Shown piece after piece: positions 1-8,958 of a stretch of DNA of 64,000 nt. The stretch's first letter is position 1; every line of letters starts with the position of its first letter. The notes under the pieces are model-generated. The model was not told the origin of the DNA. It saw only the letters and a list, made by a program, of their open reading frames with translations, and ran no database searches. The position numbers were made by a program, and so were the translations under genes. The DNA is taken from positions 1 through 64,000 of the forward strand of contig NZ_JAAHBQ010000025.1 of the NCBI RefSeq assembly GCF_020144665.1. Direction: 5' to 3'. The DNA comes from Oscillatoria salina IIICB1 (lineage in GTDB: Bacteria; Cyanobacteriota; Cyanobacteriia; Cyanobacteriales; SIO1D9).

Positions 1-311
1 TTGTTCTGAGTTTTTAATCAGATTTTGTTGACAGCCAAACAATTAAAATCACCTCCTTCTGTTTGGAGAAATTTTACCACAAATATTTCCTTGGTACTAC
101 ACTTCTAAAAAGTCGCCCTCCGCTCCGCTAAAGGGCGAGGCTTTAAACCCAGTTTTTCTGGTAATCAGCAAATAATTGTCCTCAAAAAGCGATTTTTTAG
201 GTATTGTCAAATTGCGGCGATGCTGCTCTGATTAAAATGAGATTCTTCATAATGGTAGCATAAGCAAATTTTTATACAAAAGGTTATACTCTCCCTTAAA
301 ACATTATATCT
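1..311. other. Gene-free left edge
   Basis: No convincing coding sequence is visible here on either strand. The only structured element is a stem-loop around 107-138, listed separately. The upstream gene context is cut off by the window edge. Confidence 0.6.
107..138 (-). terminator. Rho-independent terminator (minus strand)
   Basis: A perfect 7-bp stem (TCGCCCT at 113-119 with AGGGCGA at 132-138) is followed, in the minus direction, by a run of five T (complement of 107-111). It would end a transcript coming from the right, such as the possible 72-residue membrane protein at 312-530. Confidence 0.45.
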
Positions 312-530
312 TTAATTAAAGAAAAAGTAAACAAAAAATAATATCTTTAATTTTCGCCATTTCCAGACAGAAGGAAAAAGAGAAGCGATGAGGTAAAACC
401 CAGCAACGCCAAACAGAGACAATGTTAAGTAGGCAAACAAGTAAAAATCATGCCAAACTACTGATAGAGGTAGACTGGCATTTTTTAGTGATAATGATAA
501 TATCGAGCAGACGAGAACTGCTAGCAGCAA
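312..530 (-). CDS. Possible small membrane protein
   Basis: A 72-codon frame read divergently from the glutamate-cysteine ligase gene. The product is very hydrophobic, with two likely membrane-spanning stretches (roughly residues 1-16 and 31-53) and a short basic segment near the end. The start would be TTG and I see no Shine-Dalgarno sequence before it, which argues against it. A terminator-like hairpin 170 nt downstream on the same strand is mild support. I do not recognise a family; it may not be a gene. Confidence 0.25.
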   Translation of the reverse strand: MLLAVLVCSILSLSLKNASLPLSVVWHDFYLFAYLTLSLFGVAGFYLIASLFPSVWKWRKLKILFFVYFFFN

Positions 531-548
531 CCACAGGAGAAAACCACA

Positions 549-1685
549 GTGCTGTCCAAAGGCTTTGAAATAGAAATTTACACAGGAACACCATCTGGCG
601 AAATAATTGGACTTAGCGATCGCATCGTCAGAGACTTAAACGGCTTCGTGCGAGAACCAGACACCCGTAACGTAGAATATACCACCGCACCCTGCCACTG
701 CTACGATCGCCTACTGTGCGCCTTGCTGCGACCAAGACAAGAACTGAGAAAATACTTAAGTAAAATCGGAAATTATACCCTCATCCCAGGAAGTACCTTA
801 TCCCTAGGAGACAGCAAAAACTTTTATCGTTCCGACCCCAACAACCCTTATCATGACTACATCGAACAAACCTACCACACCAAAGTAGTCACCGCCAGCG
901 TTCACATCAACATCGGCATTTCCGACCCCGAAACCCTGATCAAAGCTTGTCGTCTAATTAGAGTAGAAGCACCATTATACTTAGCCTTAAGCGCCTCATC
1001 TCCCTTCTTAGACAGCAAACCAACCGGATATCATTCTACCCGTTGGGCAGTCTTCCCGAAAACCCCCACCCACGTACCCCTCTTTGAAAATCACACCCAC
1101 TTCATCCGTTGGACAAACGAACAGCTAGCATTAGGAACAATGAAAAACGTGCGCCATTTGTGGTCATCAGTTCGACCAAATGGATCGCGCCGCCCTTATA
1201 ATCTCAACAGACTCGAACTAAGAATTTGCGACTTAGTAGTAGATCCGATCGCCTTATTAGCCATAACCGCTTTCCTCGAAGCGCGACTGCTGCAACTAAT
1301 GAACGATCCTACACTCGATCCCTTAGAACAAAGTAGCATTTCTCCAGAAGACTTAGTAACCCTCACCGATGCCAACGAAGAAGCAGCCGCTAAATCTAGT
1401 CTCGATGCGTCGCTGCGACATTGGCAAGATGGTCGAGAAATTTTAGCAAGAGACTGGATAGAACAACTTTATCCTGAAGTCTGGCAAATAGCAAAAACAG
1501 GTGGTTTTAGCTGTTTTCTTTCCCCCGTGAAGAAAATTTTGCGTCAGGGAAATACAGCCCAGCAATGGTTAAAGCAGCAGGAAATGGGGTTAGACGTTGA
1601 GGAAGTTATTATCCAAGCAATTCAAGCTATCCACCAGCAGGAAATAGATTTAGAAGACAAGTTGTGTCAGATGTTGGTAGCTTAG
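549..1685 (+). CDS. gshA: Glutamate-cysteine ligase, cyanobacterial type
   Basis: Catalyses the ATP-dependent joining of glutamate and cysteine, the first and rate-limiting step of glutathione synthesis in the cytosol. The 378-residue length and overall sequence match the cyanobacterial GshA family, which is distinct from the proteobacterial enzymes. Recognisable stretches are the N-terminal GFEIEIYTG and the central SVHINIGI strand, which contributes to the ATP-grasp-like active site of GCS enzymes. The start is GTG at 549: it sits 9 nt after AGGAG (535-539) and is the first codon in frame that agrees with the family's length. It is monocistronic, with an STRR-type repeat directly after the stop. 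The glutathione it makes is the natural carrier of the persulfide used by the sulfur locus at 16-20 kb; that link is inference. Confidence 0.93.
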   Translation: MLSKGFEIEIYTGTPSGEIIGLSDRIVRDLNGFVREPDTRNVEYTTAPCHCYDRLLCALLRPRQELRKYLSKIGNYTLIPGSTLSLGDSKNFYRSDPNNPYHDYIEQTYHTKVVTASVHINIGISDPETLIKACRLIRVEAPLYLALSASSPFLDSKPTGYHSTRWAVFPKTPTHVPLFENHTHFIRWTNEQLALGTMKNVRHLWSSVRPNGSRRPYNLNRLELRICDLVVDPIALLAITAFLEARLLQLMNDPTLDPLEQSSISPEDLVTLTDANEEAAAKSSLDASLRHWQDGREILARDWIEQLYPEVWQIAKTGGFSCFLSPVKKILRQGNTAQQWLKQQEMGLDVEEVIIQAIQAIHQQEIDLEDKLCQMLVA

Positions 1686-1689
1686 ACAG

Positions 1690-1800
1690 TGAGCACGTAG
1701 CCGCATGAAATAGTTACCAGTTATCAGTGAACAGTGAGCAGTTTGTCTTCTAATTTCCCCTTGTCTCCCAATCCCCAGTCCCCAGTCCCCAGTCCCCTTG
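1690..1800. repeat. STRR-type composite repeat (inverted copy)
   Basis: Contains several CCCCAGT heptamers in tandem (about 1768-1798), preceded by a GTTACCAGTTATCAGTGAACAG segment variant and a CCTTGTCTCCC segment. Read on the minus strand, the order GGGGACT array, GAGACAAGG, ACTGTTCACTGATAACTGG matches the composite blocks at 36 kb, 50 kb and 53 kb, so this is the same element in opposite orientation. Confidence 0.8.
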
Positions 1801-1909
1801 AAACTGATTACAAAATTTAATCAATGGGAAAATTTCGAGTATGATTAGAAAAATCTATAGATAAACTGAAACTAAAAATTAGTAATTGACAATATATAAC
1901 TATTGAATT

Positions 1910-2395
1910 ATGGTTCGGGTTGTGTTGGTTGAGCCGCAAATACCGCCAAATACAGGAAATATTGCGCGGACTTGCGCGGCGACAGGAACAGAGTTACATT
2001 TAGTGGGACCGTTAGGATTTGAGATTAGCGATCGCTACCTGAAACGAGCAGGTTTAGATTATTGGCCTTATGTTAATTTACACTGTCACGAGAATTGGTT
2101 AGACTTCAAAGCTTTTCATCAGCGTCACGGTGGTAGGTTAATTGGTTTCAGCGTTAGGGGTAAAAACTGTTATGCGCAGTTTAAATTCCAAGCTGACGAC
2201 TGGTTGTTATTTGGTAGTGAAACTACAGGTTTAGCTTCAGTCGTCTTGGAATTTTGTGACGAAACGCTGTATATTCCCATGACTCAACCAAAAGTACGCA
2301 GTTTAAATCTTTCTGTGAGTGCTGCTGTGGGTTTATTTGAAGCAAGACGACAGTTAGGTTATCTCAAATCAGTTGCTAATTCTTCACTAGATTGA
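1910..2395 (+). CDS. trmL: tRNA (cytidine(34)-2'-O)-methyltransferase
   Basis: A SPOUT-fold methyltransferase that 2'-O-methylates the wobble nucleotide of certain leucine tRNAs. At 161 residues it has the usual length of the TrmL/YibK family. The family signatures are present: N-terminal EPQIPPNTGNIARTCAATG (about residues 8-26), the FGSETTGL segment (about 102-109) and the knot-forming IPMTQPKVRSLNLSVSAAVG near the C-terminus, which binds S-adenosylmethionine. The start is ATG at 1910. It stands alone between an STRR block and a long leader region. YibK-like paralogues of unproven specificity exist, so the exact tRNA target is inferred from family membership. Confidence 0.92.
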   Translation: MVRVVLVEPQIPPNTGNIARTCAATGTELHLVGPLGFEISDRYLKRAGLDYWPYVNLHCHENWLDFKAFHQRHGGRLIGFSVRGKNCYAQFKFQADDWLLFGSETTGLASVVLEFCDETLYIPMTQPKVRSLNLSVSAAVGLFEARRQLGYLKSVANSSLD

Positions 2396-2606
2396 ATTTG
2401 CCTTGACGATCTTGTCTGTCTTTTACGGCGTCGAGCGCTATCTCAATTCCCGATTATTCAGTTGGTGAGTTGTTTGGCTATCAGCGCTCTATTTATATAT
2501 AGATATATAAAAAAAAAGAGGATCGGAAAGTTAGAGCGGGAGAAAAAATCGGTTAATTAAGCTACAAATAAGCGGAAAATTGATAAGAAATTTCTATTAA
2601 CAAACG

Positions 2607-2638
2607 AAAAAAAAATGCTCTCTCACTTCTAGAGAGAG
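2607..2638 (-). terminator. Hairpin with T-run, minus-strand terminator candidate
   Basis: A perfect stem (CTCTCTC at 2618-2624 with GAGAGAG at 2632-2638) is followed on the minus strand by CA and then eight to nine T. On the plus strand only ATTTATT follows, so termination should be better for minus-strand transcripts. No minus-strand gene lies to its right. Confidence 0.45.
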
Positions 2639-2819
2639 ATTTATTAAGTGAAAACCTTGACATCAAAAGGATTCTGACATCAAATGAGATAAAAGTTAGT
2701 TACCTAACAATCAGCAGGTATGACTGAAAACCTCAATCTAAACTAAAATCAGTAATAATACGGTTGCTACTAAGATAAGAACGGACTTAGAGTGCAATCT
2801 AGCGTATGCTGCTAGTAAA

Positions 2820-3232
2820 AAAAAATCGGTGCATCTCCTCAGCTTTCCACGCTTAGAGTGATGATTAGCAGAAGCGAGCGCGTACTAATAAGATTTAGTT
2901 ATCTTCCGGAGGAAAGTAGAACCCGTTAGTATCTAAATTTCAGCGAGCGCGTAAATTACCGCAAACCTTGCTAGAACAGGGATTTAATCGATGCTTTCCG
3001 CTCAAAACTGAAAGTGGAAAAATTTCTAACTACCGATTGGGAGAATAAATTATTCAGACCAAAAGACTTGTCTAAATTGAAAAACCAAGGTAATCTTGCC
3101 TAGGTTACTTGATATATATTTACAGTCAACGATCCAAATCACTATGATAAAGTGAGTTGAGTCACTGACTAGCCAAAAGAGCATCGTCACTAACGGACAG
3201 TCAATTGCTCGTCACACACTAGGAGGTCGTTT
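2820..3232 (+). promoter_or_regulatory. Candidate structured 5' leader of the M23 hydrolase gene
   Basis: The stretch contains GGAGGAAAGTAGAACCCGTTAG (about 2908-2929). This loosely resembles the conserved GAAxCCGUCAGC end of the ydaO/yuaA (c-di-AMP) riboswitch, a class known to precede cell-wall hydrolase genes. The G-rich 5' motif of that class is not evident, so this is only a candidate. Confidence 0.2.
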
Positions 3233-5743
3233 TTGAAACGCGAAAATATTCAGAAGGCCAAACCTGTTACTTCCTGTCCAGTAAATTACTGTGAGGCACT
3301 AGCAAAACCAAGTGCAAAAGAGCATCTGGTCGCCCAAATAGCAGTCAACGAAGGACAGCGTCGCGCTAGGACTTCGGCAGCGATGATTGGGCTAGCTATC
3401 TCAATGGGCGCAACCGGGATATTGCTGCCGAAAGTCGGCGATGAAGCGATCGCTGCCGATGGAAGCCTCACAAACTTAAATCTCAGACAGGAAACTGCTG
3501 ATACCAGCCCATCTCAGTCAGCTAGAGTAGCTATATCGCCATCTCCAAGCACGCAACTAGGCTCAGAAGCGATTCAGCCAACCGTACCAGTGGTAAAACA
3601 CCAGGTGCAAAAAGGAGAAACCCTTTGGCAGGTGTCGCAGAACTACAAAGTGGAACCAGCAGCGATCGCGACTTCTAATCAAATTTCGTCAAACTCGAAT
3701 TTGTCCACAAGTCAAAAGCTGGAAATCCCTGTGGAAAGCTTGTCTGGTTCTTCTGCTGGAGAGCCAACTCAAGTACAGCCAACTAAGGAAGTCTCAGCGT
3801 CGGAATCTTTACCAACAGGTGGAACGGTCGCGATTCCCGGACAAGAAAATGAGTTGTCGGAAAATAGACAACAAGTCGCTGTCAATAATTTAACTAGGCA
3901 GCAAGAGCGCTTAGATGACAGACTCAACCAACTGCAATTTGAAAAGCCGGAAAAAGGTGCGAAAGCGGAGGAAGAGTCACAAGGGACGGAAACTGCTAAG
4001 CCAATACAAGCAAGCAATTTAGCTCAAAGTATCGCGGCGACAGAATCTTCGGAACCAGTGCTGATTCCCGTTCCGACGCCAGGAAATAACGAAGCAAGCG
4101 TCTCGATACCAATCCAAGTTGAGTTACCAGAATCGACAGCTAGCGAAACACCAACAGCAGAAGAAAAAGTAGCTAAGCAAGAGCTCGATTCAGTATCTAT
4201 TCCCGTAGAATCACCGGAAACTACAGCCAGAGAAAGTTCTCAACCACCAGAAACAGCTAATTCAAATAACTCCCAGAGTCCGGTTGTTAGTACAATCCCA
4301 TCGCCGGAAAAACCGACAACTAAACCACAACAAAACGAAACTGAAAGTGTCACCATTCCAGAATTAGTTGTCGAACCACAACAAACGGCGGCAGTACAGT
4401 CATTTCGCCAGAACGAAGTAACTCCACCAGTAGTATTGGCAGGAGAACCAACAGTTTATCAAGTTCGACCAGGAGATACTCTCAACGCGATCGCTCGCCG
4501 TCATGGATTATCCGCCGCAGAACTAATTCAAGAAAACAATCTTACTAATCCTCACCTGATTAAGGTCGATCAGCAATTAAGAATTCCACGAGCTACCACT
4601 GCTCGCAATCAAGATCGAGAAAACGTTGCGATAATTCCGGGTCTGACTCCGATTCCAGACGAACCAAAAGCGAGATCGTCCCAATCGGCAAATAATTTCA
4701 GCACTATAGTACCCACTGAACCTCTATCTGATTCCTCTTCAACAGTAAGTAACCGACAACAAGGAAATAATCCTGCGGGAAATACAAATAATAGTTCTCC
4801 TTCTTTGGCTGCTCATCTGCCTTCTGTTGAGGTTCAAACATATTCAGAGTCTCATGCCTCGGTAGAAAAATTAAAGGCTGATATCCTGAGAATGCGTCAG
4901 GAATATCAAGCGCAACAACAAGTAGAGCCAGGAACCACAGCGGTTAATATATCTGTGGAGCCACCAGCTACTAATAACAATGTGGCTAGTTCGACTCAGG
5001 TTAATCCAGAGTGGCAAAGCGATCGCACTAACTCATCACAAGCTGAGTTAACTGCGAATGAAGGTTCTCGTACTACCTCACCAACTCAACCTGAATTAGT
5101 CTTTAACCAGGAACAACCTGAGCTAGTGGTTGACCAAAATGAACCTGAGCTAGTGACTGAGGTTGAACCAGAGGTAGCATCAGAAGAAAATATTCCCGAA
5201 CAAACCGTTGCTAGTCGCGATCGAGAACTGGTAGCAGTTGCTCCCGCACCAGTAGAAGAATATAACCCCATGCTGCAAATCCCGGTGGGAGAAATGGTAT
5301 CTCCAGATTTACCTCCTCTCTCTCCACCAGAAGAATATCTCCCAGATAGTCCCGCTCGCTTTAACGGTCATATTTGGCCCGCTAAAGGGGTACTGACTTC
5401 TGGCTACGGTATGCGTTGGGGACGAATGCACAAGGGTATCGATATTGCCGGACCTGTAGGTACTCCAATTGTCGCTTCTGCACCTGGTGAAGTGGTAACT
5501 GCTGGTTGGAATTCGGGCGGTTATGGCAACTTGGTAGAAGTTAAACACCCTGATGGCAGTTTGACTCGCTATGCTCATAACAGCAAAATTATTGTTCGTC
5601 GCGGTCAAAATGTAACTCAAGGTCAGCTAATTGCGGAAATGGGTAGCACTGGCTACAGCACTGGACCTCACTTACACTTTGAAGTCCATCCAAGCGGACG
5701 TGGGGCAGTTAACCCCATGGCTTTCTTGCCGAAACGAAATTAA
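3233..5743 (+). CDS. LysM and M23-peptidase cell-wall hydrolase
   Basis: A peptidoglycan-directed protein of 836 residues. It has two LysM modules, one near residues 122-166 (GETLWQVSQNYKV) and one near 406-453 (PGDTLNAIARRHGLS), a short coiled-coil segment near 225, long low-complexity Ser/Thr/Pro/Glu/Gln linkers, and a C-terminal M23 (LytM) domain from about 720 to 828. The M23 zinc-site motifs HKGID and HLHFE are both intact, so it should be an active endopeptidase and not an EnvC-like activator. A hydrophobic segment near residues 50-67 may be a signal anchor. The start is TTG at 3233, chosen because AGGAGG (3221-3226) sits 6 nt ahead. It probably acts in septal or envelope remodelling. 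The long upstream leader suggests RNA-level control, which is inference. Confidence 0.9.
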   Translation: MKRENIQKAKPVTSCPVNYCEALAKPSAKEHLVAQIAVNEGQRRARTSAAMIGLAISMGATGILLPKVGDEAIAADGSLTNLNLRQETADTSPSQSARVAISPSPSTQLGSEAIQPTVPVVKHQVQKGETLWQVSQNYKVEPAAIATSNQISSNSNLSTSQKLEIPVESLSGSSAGEPTQVQPTKEVSASESLPTGGTVAIPGQENELSENRQQVAVNNLTRQQERLDDRLNQLQFEKPEKGAKAEEESQGTETAKPIQASNLAQSIAATESSEPVLIPVPTPGNNEASVSIPIQVELPESTASETPTAEEKVAKQELDSVSIPVESPETTARESSQPPETANSNNSQSPVVSTIPSPEKPTTKPQQNETESVTIPELVVEPQQTAAVQSFRQNEVTPPVVLAGEPTVYQVRPGDTLNAIARRHGLSAAELIQENNLTNPHLIKVDQQLRIPRATTARNQDRENVAIIPGLTPIPDEPKARSSQSANNFSTIVPTEPLSDSSSTVSNRQQGNNPAGNTNNSSPSLAAHLPSVEVQTYSESHASVEKLKADILRMRQEYQAQQQVEPGTTAVNISVEPPATNNNVASSTQVNPEWQSDRTNSSQAELTANEGSRTTSPTQPELVFNQEQPELVVDQNEPELVTEVEPEVASEENIPEQTVASRDRELVAVAPAPVEEYNPMLQIPVGEMVSPDLPPLSPPEEYLPDSPARFNGHIWPAKGVLTSGYGMRWGRMHKGIDIAGPVGTPIVASAPGEVVTAGWNSGGYGNLVEVKHPDGSLTRYAHNSKIIVRRGQNVTQGQLIAEMGSTGYSTGPHLHFEVHPSGRGAVNPMAFLPKRN

Positions 5744-5765
5744 GTTTCTACTGACTGAATTTTTG

Positions 5766-5793
5766 GGGAGCCATCCGGCTCCCTCGGTTTGAA
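5766..5793 (+). terminator. Terminator of the M23 hydrolase gene
   Basis: GGGAGCC (5766-5772) pairs perfectly with GGCTCCC (5777-5783) across an ATCC loop, 22 nt after the stop codon. The tract that follows is only moderately T-rich, so the terminator is of average quality. Confidence 0.5.
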
Positions 5794-5861
5794 AATTATT
5801 TTTTCTGCCTTGCCAAAAACCGGTTCAATTGTGTTAAGATAAAAAACGTGCAAAAAATATT

Positions 5862-5934
5862 GGCTCAGTAGCTCAGGGGTTAGAGCACGGGACTCATAAG
5901 CCTGGTGTCGTTGGTTCAAATCCGACCTGAGCCA
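5862..5934 (+). tRNA. tRNA-Met (CAU), elongator type
   Basis: A 73-nt cloverleaf with acceptor stem GGCTCAG/CTGAGCC, D arm GCTC...GAGC, anticodon loop CTCATAA (anticodon CAU) and T arm GTTGG-TTCAAAT-CCGAC. The discriminator is A and CCA is not encoded. The acceptor begins G-C, unlike the unpaired first position of initiator tRNA, so it is the elongator form or possibly an Ile(CAU) decoder. The last anticodon-stem pair (31-39) is an A-G mismatch. Confidence 0.95.
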
Positions 5935-5942
5935 TTTTCGCT

Positions 5943-7958
5943 CTAAGCTAAATAATGGCGGAGGATCTCGGCGACAGACCAAGCTTGCGCGATCGCGCCT
6001 TGGGGTGCATGGGGCGGATCTCCATCAAAGATTTCGGAAACTGAACCCAGACAAGCTTGCTCCTCGAAGTGAGTCAGTAAAGGTTGCCAATCGAAGGGAA
6101 GGGGTTGTTCGGGATAAAATCGCTCCCAACTGCGGATAAAAGGTCCGATGAGCCAACTCCAGACAGTACCTTGATGGTAAGCGCGATCGCGCCATTCTGA
6201 AGAATTAAGGTAGGAACCCACATATTCCGGATCGCCTGGATCGAGGCTGCGTAAACCGTAAGGAGTTAATAAGCGCTCTCGTGCTAGATTTATCGCTTTT
6301 CGCCCTTGTTCCGGGTAAAAGCCACAGTGATGCAAGGATAAGGCAATAATTCCATTCGGACGAATCTGAGTATTCAAGCGATCGTCGGGCTCGATCGCGT
6401 CAGACAAATAACCGATCTGGGGATACCAAAACTTTTGCAACGAAGCCTTGACTTTTTTTGCTTGTTGTGTATAAGTAGAGATTTCTTTCTCCAAGCGTTC
6501 CGAATCAGTATCGCGTTCTCGAAGTAAGCGAGTCGCCCACTGATTTGCCCAGCATAAAGCCGAATACCACAAAGCATTAATTTCGACAGTTTTTCCTCGA
6601 CGTGGCGTAATCGGTTCCCCATTCACGATCGCATCCATCCAAGTGAGAGCAACATTAGGCGCATCCCAAGTTAATAATCCGTCAGAGGCATCAACGTGAA
6701 TATTGTAGCGAGTACCACTGCGAAAAGCTTTATAAATTTTCCGTACTACCGGATATTGTTCTTTAAGGAAAGCCCAATCTGCTGTAGCTTCCAAGTAGAG
6801 TCCGAGAATTTCGATCCACCACAGAGAAGCGTCAATGCTATTGTAAATGGGTTCGCCCTCGGCATCGGGAAAAGTATTGGGAATAATGCCATCTCGACAA
6901 TAGCAACCAAAAGTTTTCAACAAACCTTTAGCAAGGCGATAGCGTTTGGTAGCTAAAGCTAATCCAGGAAGGGCGATTAAAGTATCTCTACCCCAATCAT
7001 CAAACCAGGGATAACCAGCTATAATCGTCGGACTATCTAGTGAGGTGCGGTAAGCTACAAATCGATCGCTAGATTGTAGTAATCGTTGGGAAATTGAGTT
7101 ATGTGAGTAATTACTGGGGAAAATTTGGCTGAGGCGTTTCTCTTCTGCTCGGAGAGTTTGAGAAAATATTTCTGGGGATAAAGGTGGTAGATTTTGCAGC
7201 CATCCGGTTCTCGCTTCGAGGATTAAGCTTTCTTGGGGTTGTAAGCCGATCTGTAAATAGCCTGGGCTGTAAAGGTCTTCTTTTGCGCCCTCACCGCGTC
7301 GATGTTCTTCTGGGTAGTAGTAATTCCAGTACCAGATGGGATCGGAATAATATTGACCTTTACTCCAGCGTAGCTGCCAGGGGGTTCCCGGATGGTTTTG
7401 GTGTAAGCTTTGGAGGACAATTTGTTGGGGAGCAATTAACTGGGAAAACTGGATTTCGCAAGAGGCTAATTGCTGGTGATGAAAATTGCGATCGCCAATT
7501 AAGGGACGCAACCACAAAATAGCTGGTTGGCTTCCTTGATAACGGTATTGAATGAGAATTCGGTTGCTAAATTCTGTTTCGCTGTCTGTCTCGCTTGTTG
7601 ATAATCCATGAGGCATAACTAAACGTCGAGTTAGTTGCCAATTATCTTGACCCCAAATCCAAGTTGGGACGGGGTCAATCCCAAACGATCGCAGTAGTTG
7701 GTAACCTTCGGGATTAATCGCATAATCTTCTTGATTTTCGCCGGAAAGCCAGAAATTTGTCCCTAAAGCGATTACTTTACCTGCTACTTCTAAACTGGCA
7801 TCCAGATGAGACAGTAACAGAGTACGCTTTCCGGGTGGGTCGAGCGCCGCAATTAACCAACCGTGGTACTTACGAGTCTTTGCCTCACATACAGTCCCGC
7901 TCGCGAAACTTCCCAATCCATTTGTCAGCAACCATTCTCTAGTATCTAAGCTATCCAT
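5943..7958 (-). CDS. Glycogen debranching enzyme (amylo-alpha-1,6-glucosidase, GH133)
   Basis: A 671-residue protein related to the C-terminal alpha-1,6-glucosidase half of eukaryotic debranching enzyme, the single-activity form common in cyanobacteria and archaea. The N-terminal beta domain (to about residue 260) opens with WLLTNGLGSFASGTV. The (alpha/alpha)6 barrel follows and carries GYPWFDDWGRDTLIALPG (about 315-332), the acidic motif where the catalytic residues lie in this family. Other barrel motifs are YNSIDASLWWIE and GTVWSWLIGPF; the usual QAWSVAEILR comes just before the stop. It would trim alpha-1,6 branches of glycogen and so complements glgC at 11.3-12.6 kb. It ends 8 nt from the tRNA-Met gene on the other strand. 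The start is ATG at 7958. Confidence 0.9.
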   Translation of the reverse strand: MDSLDTREWLLTNGLGSFASGTVCEAKTRKYHGWLIAALDPPGKRTLLLSHLDASLEVAGKVIALGTNFWLSGENQEDYAINPEGYQLLRSFGIDPVPTWIWGQDNWQLTRRLVMPHGLSTSETDSETEFSNRILIQYRYQGSQPAILWLRPLIGDRNFHHQQLASCEIQFSQLIAPQQIVLQSLHQNHPGTPWQLRWSKGQYYSDPIWYWNYYYPEEHRRGEGAKEDLYSPGYLQIGLQPQESLILEARTGWLQNLPPLSPEIFSQTLRAEEKRLSQIFPSNYSHNSISQRLLQSSDRFVAYRTSLDSPTIIAGYPWFDDWGRDTLIALPGLALATKRYRLAKGLLKTFGCYCRDGIIPNTFPDAEGEPIYNSIDASLWWIEILGLYLEATADWAFLKEQYPVVRKIYKAFRSGTRYNIHVDASDGLLTWDAPNVALTWMDAIVNGEPITPRRGKTVEINALWYSALCWANQWATRLLRERDTDSERLEKEISTYTQQAKKVKASLQKFWYPQIGYLSDAIEPDDRLNTQIRPNGIIALSLHHCGFYPEQGRKAINLARERLLTPYGLRSLDPGDPEYVGSYLNSSEWRDRAYHQGTVWSWLIGPFIRSWERFYPEQPLPFDWQPLLTHFEEQACLGSVSEIFDGDPPHAPQGAIAQAWSVAEILRHYLA

Positions 7959-8160
7959 AGCTGGTAAAAAGTTATCAAGTGGCTAAAGCTACTCAAAATC
8001 GTTATGAGTATGATATAGTTGTAACAGTTCGTAAAGTAATGGTTAAACCTGGTTCTAAGAGCCATTAGCATCCTAGTGCAAGAAACTGCTTGGGATGCAA
8101 AGGCAACTGGAAACAGTAAAACCAAACTATGTAGTTGAGCAAAAAGTATAAGGAGAACAA

Positions 8161-8760
8161 ATGACTAACGAAGGATGCTTAAGAGTAGGTCAACAAGCTC
8201 CCGACTTTACAGCTACCGCCGTAGTCGATCAGGAGTTTAAAACAATTAAATTATCTGACTATCGCGGTAAGTATGTAGTGTTATTTTTCTATCCCCTCGA
8301 CTTTACCTTCGTTTGCCCCACAGAAATCACAGCTTTTAGCGATCGCGCCAAAGAATTTGAAGAGGTCAACACTCAAATTCTTGGTGTTTCCGTAGACAGT
8401 GAATTTTCTCACCTAGCTTGGATTCAAACCGATCGCAAAAATGGTGGAGTCGGCGACTTAAACTATCCCTTAGTTTCTGACATCAAGAAAGAAATCAGCA
8501 CCGCTTATAACGTTCTCGACCCAGAAGCAGGTGTTGCCCTGCGAGGACTTTTCCTCGTTGACAAAGATGGTATCCTCCAGCACTCTACCATCAATAATTT
8601 GTCCTTCGGTCGGAACGTTGACGAAACCTTGCGCACCCTCAAAGCAATTCAGTACGTGCAAGCGCACCCAGACGAAGTTTGTCCCCAAGGTTGGCAACCA
8701 GGTGACAAAACAATGGTTCCCGATCCTGTCAAGTCCAAAGTTTACTTTGCATCTGTCTAA
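8161..8760 (+). CDS. Typical 2-Cys peroxiredoxin
   Basis: A thiol peroxidase of 199 residues that reduces hydrogen peroxide and alkyl hydroperoxides in the cytosol using thioredoxin. The peroxidatic Cys52 lies in DFTFVCPTE and the resolving Cys174 in [10 protein letters not shown], the arrangement of the typical AhpC/Prx1 class found in cyanobacteria and chloroplasts. The start ATG at 8161 is preceded by AGGAG 5 nt upstream. The 200-nt region before it, shared with the divergent debranching-enzyme gene, contains a GCATCC...GGATGC dyad. A second peroxiredoxin-like gene follows 198 nt downstream, so the pair forms an oxidative-stress cluster, although the gap suggests separate transcription. 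Confidence 0.95.
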   Translation: MTNEGCLRVGQQAPDFTATAVVDQEFKTIKLSDYRGKYVVLFFYPLDFTFVCPTEITAFSDRAKEFEEVNTQILGVSVDSEFSHLAWIQTDRKNGGVGDLNYPLVSDIKKEISTAYNVLDPEAGVALRGLFLVDKDGILQHSTINNLSFGRNVDETLRTLKAIQYVQAHPDEVCPQGWQPGDKTMVPDPVKSKVYFASV

Positions 8761-8958
8761 AGATGGATTTCAGCAGTTGCCGTGGGCAACTGCTAAATTT
8801 ATCAGCAATTTCTGGCAGATCTTGCCTTCAAGCCCCAACTTCCAAGCATAAGATTAATCAATCATTAATCAAAAATTAAATTGTGGATGCTGGGGCTAAT
8901 CTGATAATTATATTTTCTAAGTAAATTAATCTGTAGTAGTTAACAAATAAAAATACTC

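Larger units (their letters stand above)
2396..3232. other. Long intergenic/leader region, about 840 nt
   Basis: No protein gene is visible. It holds a hairpin with an A/T tract (2607-2638), several inverted segments (TACTAA at 2883-2888 with TTAGTA at 2926-2931) and two copies of AGCGAGCGCGTA about 66 nt apart (from about 2873 and 2942). The right half lies directly upstream of the LysM/M23 hydrolase and looks like a long structured 5' leader. Confidence 0.6.

Noticed and set aside
8531-8851. Plus-strand frame of 106 codons across the end of the peroxiredoxin gene
   Set aside because: It lies mostly in another frame of a gene with clear catalytic motifs and only its tail extends into the intergenic region.
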